Shown here: positions 1-7,518 of the stretch, piece after piece
Position numbering within the stretch: the stretch's first letter is position 1
Layout: each line of letters starts with the position of its first letter
DNA from: JASEJA01 sp038872535
Lineage (GTDB): Archaea > Thermoproteota > Bathyarchaeia > Bathyarchaeales > Bathycorpusculaceae
Direction: 5' to 3'
NCBI GenBank assembly: GCA_038872535.1
Contig: JAVZJY010000004.1
Location: forward strand, 1-64,000
Length of the DNA: 64,000 bases
The notes under the pieces: model-generated
Database searches by the model: none
Told to the model about the DNA's origin: nothing
The model's input: only the letters and a program-made list of their open reading frames with translations
Translations under genes and position numbers: made by a program

Positions 1-203
1 CCAAGGTAGCCGATTATTCCGCCGATTAATCCAAAAAGAAATGCAACCAAATACCACGCTGTGGACGGCTTTTCAACTAAATCATGTTCCTCGCTATAAA
101 GTCGTTAAAGGTATTTTTGTGAGTCAAACACTTCAGGGTTTTTCTCGAGTTCTTTTAAGTCGTTTATTTTGCTTTCAAGTCTTCTTACAGACCTTACGCT
201 CAA
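1..203 (-). pseudogene. Edge fragment of a small membrane protein, interrupted by an in-frame stop
   Basis: Reading leftward from a possible TTG start near 203, one frame gives a charged helical stretch (RRLESKINDLKELEKNPEVF) and meets a TAA at 107-105. It then continues in the same frame as EEHDLVEKPSTAWYLVAFLF and a Gly/Ile-rich membrane segment (GLIGGIIGYL) running off the window. The two halves look like one protein, a charged helix followed by a membrane segment, so the TAA may be a real lesion or a base error. No ATG, GTG or TTG follows the stop in frame before the edge, which argues against an intact gene starting after it. The fragment lies just downstream of the tRNA-Leu gene on the same strand. 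I do not recognise the family. Confidence 0.35.
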
Positions 204-240
204 AAAGAGCGAAATTTGAGCGAATCTGACATTGCGAAGA

Positions 241-358
241 TGGTGCGGGGGGTGGGATTCGAACCCACGGAGGCCTACGCCAGAGGATCTTAAGTCCTCC
301 CCCTTATCTTAGGCTTTCTGGCCCACTGCCTATTTAGACCTGGCTCGGGTACCCCCGC
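241..358 (-). tRNA. tRNA-Leu(UAA) with a probable D-arm intron
   Basis: The minus strand folds into a class II tRNA. The acceptor stem is GCGGGGG/CCCCCGC, the T arm is GTGGG-TTCGAAT-CCCAC, and a variable arm TGGC-GTAG-GCC is present. The anticodon stem GAGGA/TCCTC carries the loop CTTAAGA, so the anticodon is UAA (positions 292-290). The 3' CCA is encoded at 243-241. Between the D loop and anticodon stem there are about 30 extra bases (about 333-304). Removing them leaves a normal three-pair D stem (CCC/GGG) and a 13-base D loop. The extra bases contain the hairpin TAGGC...GCCTA. This is read as an archaeal intron outside the canonical 37/38 site; exact splice positions are ambiguous by about three bases. 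Confidence 0.9.
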
Positions 359-446
359 ACAGTTATTTTGAGATGATGATGTGCAGTTTAAGTCTTTTGT
401 GGAATGCATTAAGTTAAAATCTGCATTTTACTTATTTTATTGTTTG

Positions 447-532
447 GGGCGGGTAGCCTAGTACGGATAGGGCGCAAGCCTCCTAACAGCGAAGAAAGCT
501 TGTGGTCGTGGGTTCAAATCCCACCCCGCCCG
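447..532 (+). tRNA. tRNA-Arg(CCU) with an 11-nt intron
   Basis: The acceptor stem GGGCGGG/CCCGCCC, D stem GCC/GGC and T arm GTGGG-TTCAAAT-CCCAC are intact, with discriminator G532 and no encoded CCA. The anticodon stem is CAAGC/GCTTG. The loop reads CTCCTAA followed by about 11 extra bases, so the anticodon is CCU (482-484). The extra bases (about 486-496) lie at the canonical 37/38 intron site. Eleven nucleotides is near the lower limit for an archaeal tRNA intron. Confidence 0.93.
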
Positions 533-603
533 TCTACAAACCAAAAGTGAAAGTTCTCCGGTATCTAAATATAATCTGTTCCAAGCCGAGGTTTATCTTA
601 AAA

Positions 604-676
604 GCCGGGGGTGGGAGTTGAACCCACATATAGCTGCTCTGCAGGCAGCCGCCTGAACCGTTCGGCCACCCCGGCG
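604..676 (-). tRNA. tRNA-Cys(GCA)
   Basis: The minus strand gives acceptor GCCGGGG/CCCCGGC, D stem GCC/GGC, anticodon stem GCTGC/GCAGC with loop CTGCAGA (anticodon GCA), and T arm GTGGG-TTCAACT-CCCAC. The discriminator is U, as is usual for tRNA-Cys. There is no intron and no encoded CCA. It lies 36 bases beyond the stop of the E1-like gene, on the same strand. Confidence 0.95.
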
Positions 677-711
677 ATTTAGATTATTTTTGAGGTTTAA
701 TAAAAATGTAT

Positions 712-1746
712 TTAGGTTATTCCGAGTTTTTTGGCGATTTCCTTGTAAATTTTTAGGGCTTCTTTTTCGTTTTTTACGTTTTTTATTAGCATACGTCCGT
801 TGGTGAATAGACTTATTTCGAGGCTTTTGTAGTTGAAGATTATGGCGAGTTGAGATTTTATGCGGATTTTGAAGTTTTGCTTGATTTTTTCGTATATTTC
901 GCTTAGGTTTAGTTTTAGTGGTTTTTCTGGGTTTACGTTAACTGTGTTTCGTCCGCATAGCCAGACGAGTTTTTCTCTTTTTTCCGGAAGCACTGCTGCG
1001 CCTTGGCATGCTGGACAGTTTTCTCTTTTGAGAATATCTATGGTTGTGAAGTACATGTCGTTGAAGTCACAAAGCATGAGTTTGCCCTTTAAAGCGGAAC
1101 CCATGCCCGTTAGGACTTTTATGGTTTCCATGGCCTGCATGGTTCCAATTATGCCCGGAGTTACTCCTAAAACGCCGCGCACATCACATGTTAAGAGGTT
1201 GCTGTCGTCAATGTTTGGGAGGACGCATTCTAGGCATGGAGTTTCTGGTGGGGCGAAAACGGAGAGGTTGCCTTCAATTCCTATGGCTGCTCCAAAAACA
1301 TAAGGAATTCGAAGCTTGATGCATGCTCGGTTAACCAAGTAGCGGGTTTGCATGTTATCCAAGCCGTCCACAACGCAGTTCACTCCAGAAATTAGCTTCT
1401 CAACGTTGTTCGAGTTCAGGTTTTCTGGAATGGGTTCAACTTTTACTAATGGGTTAATTTTCGTTAGCCTTTTTGCTGAAACTTCAACTTTTGGATAGTG
1501 CAAATCTTCTGGAGTGTATAGGACTTGTCTGTGGAGGTTGTGCATTTCCACGGTGTCTTGGTCTATGAGGCGTATTTTTCCAACTCCAGCAAGAGTCAAA
1601 TAGAGGGATGATGCTGTGCCTAATCCGCCAAGCCCAACTATGGCAACTTTTGATTCTGCAAGTTTCTTTTGTCCTCCTTTGCCGAGTTCTTTTAGAATTG
1701 TTTGACGACTGTAAAATTCTTCGTATAAGACTTTTTTTTGGGGCAT
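712..1746 (-). CDS. E1-like ubiquitin/sulfur-carrier activating enzyme (MoeB/ThiF/HesA family)
   Basis: This family adenylates the C-terminal glycine of a small beta-grasp protein using ATP. The nucleotide loop VGLGGLG is near residue 38, followed by the DQDTVEMHNLHRQ segment holding the conserved Asp/Asn/Arg. Zinc-binding pairs CLEC and CPAC are both present, and Cys in LLTCDVRG is the likely thioester or persulfide residue. After the CPAC motif an extension of about 90 residues is unlike classic MoeB (about 250 residues) and does not look like a rhodanese domain. The natural partner is a MoaD/SAMP-like protein such as the one at 45.3-45.6 kb. Role could be molybdopterin or tungstopterin synthesis, tRNA thiolation or SAMP conjugation; the sequence does not decide. 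Confidence 0.9.
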   Translation of the reverse strand: MPQKKVLYEEFYSRQTILKELGKGGQKKLAESKVAIVGLGGLGTASSLYLTLAGVGKIRLIDQDTVEMHNLHRQVLYTPEDLHYPKVEVSAKRLTKINPLVKVEPIPENLNSNNVEKLISGVNCVVDGLDNMQTRYLVNRACIKLRIPYVFGAAIGIEGNLSVFAPPETPCLECVLPNIDDSNLLTCDVRGVLGVTPGIIGTMQAMETIKVLTGMGSALKGKLMLCDFNDMYFTTIDILKRENCPACQGAAVLPEKREKLVWLCGRNTVNVNPEKPLKLNLSEIYEKIKQNFKIRIKSQLAIIFNYKSLEISLFTNGRMLIKNVKNEKEALKIYKEIAKKLGIT

Positions 1747-1774
1747 TTTCGTCGTTCCTCTCTTTTATACTGTT

Positions 1775-3469
1775 TTAACTGGTTTTATATCTACCCTTTT
1801 TCAGAAATTGTTTTTCATAAATTTCTCTAACATGCTGTATTATGTCTGCTTCTTCTGGGGTTTTGTCTTCTCTTATGCGGTTTATTCTTGCAAAACGCAA
1901 AGCCATGCCACACTTGTATTTTGGGCTTTTCTGAATTTCATTGTATGTTACTTCGACAACTATTTTTGGAACCACAAAAACCCTTCTCGACTCTTCTTTT
2001 ATGGTTAACTCTTTAAGGCGCTTCGTCATTTCAATAATTTCTGCATCTGTCAAACCCTTGAATGTTTTGCCCACGGTTAGAAATTCTCCAGTTTCAGCAT
2101 CTCGCGCCGCCAAATAGTAGTCTGAAAGCCATTCATGCCTTCGTCCATAACCGTATTCAGCTGCAACAATAACTAAATCTAAGGGTTCTAGAACGGGCTT
2201 TATTTTGAGCCAATGTTTTCCGCGGATTCCAGGCGTATAGGGACTGTCGAGTCTTTTTGCCATTAACCCTTCATGTCCGGCCTCTATAGCTTCTTTCAAA
2301 AATTTTTCAGCTTCCTCTTTTTGATCTGCGACCAATTGCTTTGTTAACGGAATTTCTCCGGCATTTTCAGTCAATATTTTTCTTCTCTGCAAATAAGGAA
2401 GGGCAATTAGGCTTTCGCCGTTTAGGTATAGAATGTCGAAGAGATAAAGCTGCACTGGAATTTTTTCAGCCATATCCTCTATGGCGTGGACTCTTTTGAA
2501 TCTTCGCATTAGATGCTGAAATGGGATGGGGTAGCCGCGGTTGTCTACTGCTATTACTTCTCCTTCAAAAATTGCTTCTTTTGCACTAACATTTTTTCTG
2601 GTTTTTTCGACAATTTCTGGCAAGCTTGCAGTTACATCTGTAAGTCTTCTGCTGAAAATTCTAACATCATCACTGAGCTTATGGATTTGGATTCTGGCTC
2701 CGTCCAGCTTGTATTCGAAGGCTGTTTTTCCTTCATGCTCTTTTAAGGCTTTGGCGACATCGTTTGCCATTTGAGCCAGCATAAGCCTTACTGGTCTAAA
2801 AACTTTAAAACCAACTTTTAGGAGGCTTTCTTTGCCTTCTTTTTTGGTTATGGCGGCGACTTCTCCTATGTCGCCTAAGGTCATGCTTGCTTTCTGAACT
2901 TCTTTCAGTGGAATTTGGAAGGCTTTTGAAACGGCTTGCTCCATTAACCCTTCATGGAAGCCTGTTCGCATTTCCCCTATGAAGATTTTAACCAAATATT
3001 TGGCTTCTAAAGGCGAAGCTGCGCTTATGAGGGTTTCTATTAGGCGTTCCTTCTTTTCCCTTGAGCCTTGTCCTGTGGCTTCAGCTATAGCCTCAAGTTG
3101 GCGTCTAACCTCCATTATTGTTAATGTTCTCTCAAATAGGGTGGCTTGCCTTTTGATTTTGCTTTCTTCAAAAATTGTCTTTGTGGCTGAGCCTATGTCG
3201 CCAGTTTTGCTGAAGGCTTCTATGAAAACTTTCCATTCAACTCCTGTTATGCGCTTTATTATTTCGCTTAGGGTTGCCCAACTAACATCAAGCGTCTGTT
3301 GGCTCCATTTTGGGAATGGTCTTCCGAGAATCATGGAAACTGCTGGCTCAATCTCTTCAGCCTCCAAACTTTTCAGGAAATCTGCAACAAGGTCTATCAT
3401 TAAAAGTCGCTTAGTTGTAGCTTCAAGTTTCTCGCAAAGCTCTGCTAACGCTTTGAAGTGGGTCTGCAT
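1775..3469 (-). CDS. lig: ATP-dependent DNA ligase
   Basis: This replicative and repair ligase seals DNA nicks by transferring AMP from ATP to its active-site lysine and then to the 5' phosphate. The lysine lies in the motif KLDGAR near residue 255. Later nucleotidyltransferase motifs include FEGEVIAVD, EGLMAK and WLKIKP. An N-terminal all-helical DNA-binding domain (residues 1-215) and a C-terminal OB domain complete the archaeal layout. At 564 residues the length is normal for archaeal LigB-type enzymes. The start is followed by MQTHFKALAELCEKLEAT, a usual N-terminus for the family. Confidence 0.96.
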   Translation of the reverse strand: MQTHFKALAELCEKLEATTKRLLMIDLVADFLKSLEAEEIEPAVSMILGRPFPKWSQQTLDVSWATLSEIIKRITGVEWKVFIEAFSKTGDIGSATKTIFEESKIKRQATLFERTLTIMEVRRQLEAIAEATGQGSREKKERLIETLISAASPLEAKYLVKIFIGEMRTGFHEGLMEQAVSKAFQIPLKEVQKASMTLGDIGEVAAITKKEGKESLLKVGFKVFRPVRLMLAQMANDVAKALKEHEGKTAFEYKLDGARIQIHKLSDDVRIFSRRLTDVTASLPEIVEKTRKNVSAKEAIFEGEVIAVDNRGYPIPFQHLMRRFKRVHAIEDMAEKIPVQLYLFDILYLNGESLIALPYLQRRKILTENAGEIPLTKQLVADQKEEAEKFLKEAIEAGHEGLMAKRLDSPYTPGIRGKHWLKIKPVLEPLDLVIVAAEYGYGRRHEWLSDYYLAARDAETGEFLTVGKTFKGLTDAEIIEMTKRLKELTIKEESRRVFVVPKIVVEVTYNEIQKSPKYKCGMALRFARINRIREDKTPEEADIIQHVREIYEKQFLKKGRYKTS

Positions 3470-3549
3470 AAAGGTTAACCTTTCTAGATTTTCAAATGTT
3501 GAATTAAAGAGATAAACGTTCTTTGTTAGGCGAAAGGGAAAAAGAGGTT

Positions 3550-3930
3550 TTAGAATGAAGCTTCCAGTTTTGTCTTGACTTCCTTTATTTTCTTTTCAAG
3601 TTCCTCAACTTTTTCTTTGTCCTTTAATGCGATGTAGCAGTCTCTTGCATATTCTAAGGCGCTGACCCCGAATCTGTCAAAACCCTTATTGAAGGATAAC
3701 TCTGCCGATTTAAGAAAATTCTCCACGGCTTTTTCATGGTCTTTTAGCATGTAGGCGCATTCGCCAGCCTTGAAAAGCATGGATGTGGCGTCAAAGAAGT
3801 TGTTAACTTTGCGGTATAATTCTGAAGCTTGCAAAAATTTTTCCATCGCTTCTTTGTATTTGCCAGTTTCATAAAGCGTGTTCGCATCCTTGTGCAGTTT
3901 GACCGGGTCTTCTTTAACCTTCTCGCTCAT
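3550..3930 (-). CDS. Small TPR-repeat protein
   Basis: The 126-residue product is almost entirely helical, with about three tandem tetratricopeptide-like helix pairs (for example ANTLYETGKYKEAMEKFLQA and AGECAYMLKDHEKAVENFLK). It ends in a Lys/Glu-rich helix. It has no signal peptide or catalytic motif, so a scaffold or adaptor role is likely. The repeat spacing resembles SNAP-type TPRs, but no partner can be named. It is transcribed in the same direction as the ligase, about 80 bases upstream of it. Confidence 0.85.
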   Translation of the reverse strand: MSEKVKEDPVKLHKDANTLYETGKYKEAMEKFLQASELYRKVNNFFDATSMLFKAGECAYMLKDHEKAVENFLKSAELSFNKGFDRFGVSALEYARDCYIALKDKEKVEELEKKIKEVKTKLEASF

Positions 3931-4082
3931 AATGTCTCAACTCACATTTTGCTATTTATGTGCATAACACTTCCATTTAGGTTTTCCCGTTTCCAGCAAC
4001 AGCTAAACAATTTAATATAATTGTAAAAGTTAAAAGAAATCAGCGGAAAATAATCACTTCCAAACAAAGTGAAGGCTGAAGC

Positions 4083-5489
4083 ATGATTATGACCCTGAAA
4101 TGTGTTAGATGCAACTCAAAATTTCCATATTCACCTTTTCTGGACAAATGCGAAAAATGTGGAGGAACCCTTGAATACCATTTAGATTTGCCAAGAAAAC
4201 GCAAAATCAAATTTTCTGGAAGCTTCAATTTTTGGAGATATAAAATTCTGCTTCCACCAGTTCATCATGAAATCAGTTTGGGCGAGGGCGGAACACCACT
4301 CCATAAGGCGTTAAGACTTGCTAAAAGTGTTAGTTTGCGAAAATTGTATTTAAAGGATGAAACCAGAAATCCCACAAACTCTTATCGGGACAGAGCCGCA
4401 GCGCTTTATGTATCGAATGCAGTAGACCTCAAACATGACACGTTAATATGCGCATCAAATGGAAATTTGGGCGCTTCTTTGGCTGCGTACTGCGCTAAGG
4501 CTGGACTCAACTGTCACTTGATTGTGCCAAAACTTGTGGATATTGGCAAATTGGCTCAAATGCTAGTTTATGATGCCACCATAGAAGAGTTTGGGGAAAT
4601 TTTAGACGATTCCATACGTAAGGCTGAAGCCTTAGCAAAGGAGATGAATTGGTATCAAGCCACAGCCGAATTAAACCTTCTGGCAATGGAGGCTCAAAAA
4701 ACAATTTCATACGAAGTCTATGAACAGTTCGGCGTTCCCGACTACTTTATAGTGCCTATGGGAAGCGGCGGAACAATATATTCCATATGGAAAGGCTTCA
4801 AAGAACTTAAAAATCTCAAGATAACAAATTCACTGCCAAAAATGGTTGGCGTCCAACCAGAAGGAAGCCAATCCATAGTCAAAACACTGGTAGAGGGACA
4901 ATCACAAATAGTGAAAATTCCAAAACCGTCCACTCACGCCTTAGCCGTTTTAGTATCCAAGCCATTACAAGGTGAGCTTGCCATAAAAGCCATAAAAGAA
5001 TCAGACGGCTTAGCCTTAACAGTTTCTGACCAAGAAATTTTCTCAGCAGAACTTCAAATAGCAAAACTTGAAGGAATGTTTGCAGAGCCAGCAAGCTCAG
5101 CCACAGTTGCAGCCCTAAAAAAGCTGGTTGAAACTGGAAAAATTGATAAGAGCAATAGCGTTGTGTGCCTAATTAGCGGAAGCGGACTCAAAGCCACAGA
5201 TGTTCTTCACGCTTTAACCAAAAAACAAAAAACAGCAGGCTTAGGCTTAGAATTGAGTACAAAAGAAAAAATATTGCGAATTCTAAGTGAAAAGGATACG
5301 TACGGCTATGATTTATGGAAAAAACTCGCAAAAACAATGACACGCGCCGCCATATACCAACACCTAAACGAGCTTTCAGAGAAAGGTATGATAGTAAGCT
5401 ATACAAAAAATGGAAGAAGATTCTTCAAAATAATGGAACGTGGCAAAAAAGTTTTACAAGCAATAGATGACTTAAAACTTCTCTTTTAG
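4083..5489 (+). CDS. Threonine-synthase-like protein lacking the PLP lysine, with C-terminal winged helix
   Basis: Residues 7-26 hold a CxxC...CxxC zinc ribbon, and residues 60-385 are a fold-type II PLP domain with GEGGTPL, ASNGNLGASLA and the phosphate loop GSGGT. In threonine synthase the PLP-binding lysine sits in SFKDR; here the aligned segment is SYRDR (residues 100-104, Arg from codon CGG), so no Schiff-base lysine is present at the usual place. Residues about 395-468 form a PadR-like winged helix (YGYDLWKKL, AIYQHLNELSEKGMI). The combination suggests a ligand-sensing regulator rather than an enzyme, but that is inference. The next gene is an ECF-type membrane protein on the same strand, with an inverted repeat between them. 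Confidence 0.85.
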   Translation: MIMTLKCVRCNSKFPYSPFLDKCEKCGGTLEYHLDLPRKRKIKFSGSFNFWRYKILLPPVHHEISLGEGGTPLHKALRLAKSVSLRKLYLKDETRNPTNSYRDRAAALYVSNAVDLKHDTLICASNGNLGASLAAYCAKAGLNCHLIVPKLVDIGKLAQMLVYDATIEEFGEILDDSIRKAEALAKEMNWYQATAELNLLAMEAQKTISYEVYEQFGVPDYFIVPMGSGGTIYSIWKGFKELKNLKITNSLPKMVGVQPEGSQSIVKTLVEGQSQIVKIPKPSTHALAVLVSKPLQGELAIKAIKESDGLALTVSDQEIFSAELQIAKLEGMFAEPASSATVAALKKLVETGKIDKSNSVVCLISGSGLKATDVLHALTKKQKTAGLGLELSTKEKILRILSEKDTYGYDLWKKLAKTMTRAAIYQHLNELSEKGMIVSYTKNGRRFFKIMERGKKVLQAIDDLKLLF

Positions 5490-5502
5490 TCGAAAAGCTA
5501 AT

Positions 5503-5526
5503 ATAGTATAGTTAGAGCTATACTAT
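5503..5526. promoter_or_regulatory. 9-bp inverted repeat between the PLP/winged-helix gene and the ECF-type gene
   Basis: ATAGTATAG and CTATACTAT form perfect 9-bp arms around a 6-base spacer, starting 14 bases after the upstream stop. A second short dyad (CTCG...CGAG) follows at about 5531-5543, just before the ATG at 5550. The position fits an operator or a weak terminator. No T-run follows, so an operator seems more likely. Confidence 0.5.
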
Positions 5527-5549
5527 TCTTCTCGATCGACGAGGGCTCA

Positions 5550-6461
5550 TTGATGAATAAGCAATTAGTAGCAAAGGTATCTTCCGCTATAGGCGGACTT
5601 TTAGCAGGGGCAATTTCGATTCTAGAAGTTTTCTCCATTTTGTCTAATATGGGTTTTACAATATTCGGGGAAATACACCTAACCGACCCTCAAAAAATAT
5701 TATTCTTTAGCCTTTTGATTTTCTTCGGTCTATTTAGTGCTATTCTTGAGCTAACAAGCATCTATTTCATGCGCAAGGGACATACAAAGGCTAGCGCTAT
5801 TTCGAGTTATGCAGGAGTTATCTCGGCACTATTGGGGCTTATAACTCCTAACATGTTTGGATTCGCCCAATCTGGCATCTTTTTAATCGGTATGACACTT
5901 AGTATGATTTTCATGGGAACCAGTGCGATACTCGCTTCAACTATACCATCAAAGGCGATGGGCCCACTATTAACAAGCGTGGAAGTTGCTGTTGTGGCTT
6001 TGTTTTCTGCTCTGTACGCTGTATTGATAATTTTGACATTTCAAATATACCCCGTTCCATCCCCCACTGGAGGTCTCTTACATTTTGGAGATTTTGTTGT
6101 GTTCTTGGTTGCCTTACTTTTCGGGGTAAAAGTAGGGGGACTCGTTGGAGTTGTAGGTGCTGTTGTAGCAGATTTTTACCTAGGTTATCCTCGTTGGTAT
6201 GTCTCAATCATTGCACATGGATTGGAAGGCGCTATACCTGGACTAACAAAGAAAAGAAGTTTCGTGTTGCAATTGATTGCGTGCATAGTTGGCGGCTTTC
6301 TTATGGCCGCAACCTACTTCTTCGTTAACATCTTCATCAAGGGTTATCCTGTTGCTGTGATCTCCTTTGTTCAAGACCTTTTCCTTCAAGCAGGAATCTC
6401 CATAGCCCTAGGATTACCAATAGTAAAGGTTGTTGAAAGAACATTACCGTGGTTCCGTTAA
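5550..6461 (+). CDS. Polytopic membrane protein with ECF-transporter S-component-like C-terminal half
   Basis: The 303-residue protein is hydrophobic throughout, with roughly eight to nine membrane helices. Residues 1-140 form three or four helices of unknown type. Residues 145-300 resemble substrate-binding S components of energy-coupling-factor transporters: a leading helix with small residues (ALFSALYAVLIILTF), then PTGGLLHFGDFVVFLVALLF and a Gly-rich segment VGGLVGVVGAVVADFYLGYP. No T component or ATPase lies nearby, so it would have to share a general ECF module. The substrate cannot be inferred. The ATG at 5550 is followed by a second ATG. Confidence 0.7.
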   Translation: MMNKQLVAKVSSAIGGLLAGAISILEVFSILSNMGFTIFGEIHLTDPQKILFFSLLIFFGLFSAILELTSIYFMRKGHTKASAISSYAGVISALLGLITPNMFGFAQSGIFLIGMTLSMIFMGTSAILASTIPSKAMGPLLTSVEVAVVALFSALYAVLIILTFQIYPVPSPTGGLLHFGDFVVFLVALLFGVKVGGLVGVVGAVVADFYLGYPRWYVSIIAHGLEGAIPGLTKKRSFVLQLIACIVGGFLMAATYFFVNIFIKGYPVAVISFVQDLFLQAGISIALGLPIVKVVERTLPWFR

Positions 6462-6462
6462 C

Positions 6463-7518
6463 TCATGATTTTTTCAATAATTGATATATCCCTCCAAAAA
6501 TAAACGCCAATGCTCTGGCAATGTCTATAAACGGATAAACCAGAATCCTCTCATATTTGTTATCTCTATTTTTAATGGTTTTATATCCGTAAAAACTCAT
6601 TAATCCAAATGGTGGCAGCAACAGCATGAATAATAGAGTTATCTGAGACGGAAAAGAGTTTGTCAAAAGGGCATGCATCGCCAATGTTAGGATTATCAGG
6701 CTCCATGTAAGAAAGCCAACTATGCAAAGAATGACCCATCTCGGAAATGCACTTTTGATTCCCATTTTTCTTAACATTAAACCTAAGCCTCGTCCATAAC
6801 TGAAATTTTGCCTTAAGAGTTCACGGAGCAATGGTCTGTGCTTATGTTTCACTACAACATTCGGGTCTAAAACCATATTGTATCCACTTTTGCAAATTCT
6901 CTCAACAAGCTCATCCTCGTCAAAGCCGTATTTGATGCTTTCATCAAACAACCCAGCTTTTTTTATGGCGTCTTGCCTAAAAGCCATGTTGCAGCCTGCT
7001 GGATACTTTTGGGGAGGCTTAACATGGTCCAATATTTCTCTCTTTCCAAAAATTCTCATAACTGGGATGAGGCTTTCATCGGAATAATGCGACAAAAAAC
7101 TATCGTAGTATCCTATGACGTTTCCTCCTACACATCCTATTTGAGGGCTTTGAAAATTGCCGATTATTCTGCTTATCCAGTTTTTTGGTATAATGCAATC
7201 AGCATCTGTGAAAGCGATAATTTCGCCCTTACTATTTTTTATTCCTGTATTTCTCGCTGCATTTAATCCCGGTCTTTCTTCTAACAAAAGTTTAACTGGA
7301 TATTGCGAAACTATTTCCCGTGTGTCATCGGTGGAGTTTCCATCCACAACAATAATTTCCAACATATCTTTCTCGTATTCGACTTGCATGAGAGAATCCA
7401 GGAGTTCTCTTATGTGGGCGGCTCCATTCTTGACGGGAATTATCACCGAAACTTTTGGGTAATATTCACCTTTTTCATGCAAAGGACTGTGCCCCTCATG
7501 AATTTGATTTCCTTTCAT
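6463..7518 (-). CDS. Membrane-associated family 2 glycosyltransferase
   Basis: Residues 22-250 form a GT-A domain with VSVIIPVKNG, VVDGNSTDDT and the metal-binding FTDADC. The region GFDEDELVERI holds the likely catalytic acid. Two to three membrane helices follow (about residues 265-345), anchoring the enzyme to the inner face of the membrane. Such enzymes use nucleotide sugars to build lipid-linked glycans. The gene overlaps the end of the upstream epimerase gene by 23 bases, so they are co-transcribed. Donor and acceptor are unknown. Confidence 0.88.
   Translation of the reverse strand: MKGNQIHEGHSPLHEKGEYYPKVSVIIPVKNGAAHIRELLDSLMQVEYEKDMLEIIVVDGNSTDDTREIVSQYPVKLLLEERPGLNAARNTGIKNSKGEIIAFTDADCIIPKNWISRIIGNFQSPQIGCVGGNVIGYYDSFLSHYSDESLIPVMRIFGKREILDHVKPPQKYPAGCNMAFRQDAIKKAGLFDESIKYGFDEDELVERICKSGYNMVLDPNVVVKHKHRPLLRELLRQNFSYGRGLGLMLRKMGIKSAFPRWVILCIVGFLTWSLIILTLAMHALLTNSFPSQITLLFMLLLPPFGLMSFYGYKTIKNRDNKYERILVYPFIDIARALAFIFGGIYQLLKKS

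Noticed and set aside
41..229. Plus-strand 62-residue open frame
   Set aside because: It runs antisense to the coding-like minus-strand membrane fragment and has no ribosome-binding site or recognisable sequence.
2979..3515. Plus-strand frame of 178 residues opposite the DNA ligase
   Set aside because: Antisense shadow of a clear ligase gene.
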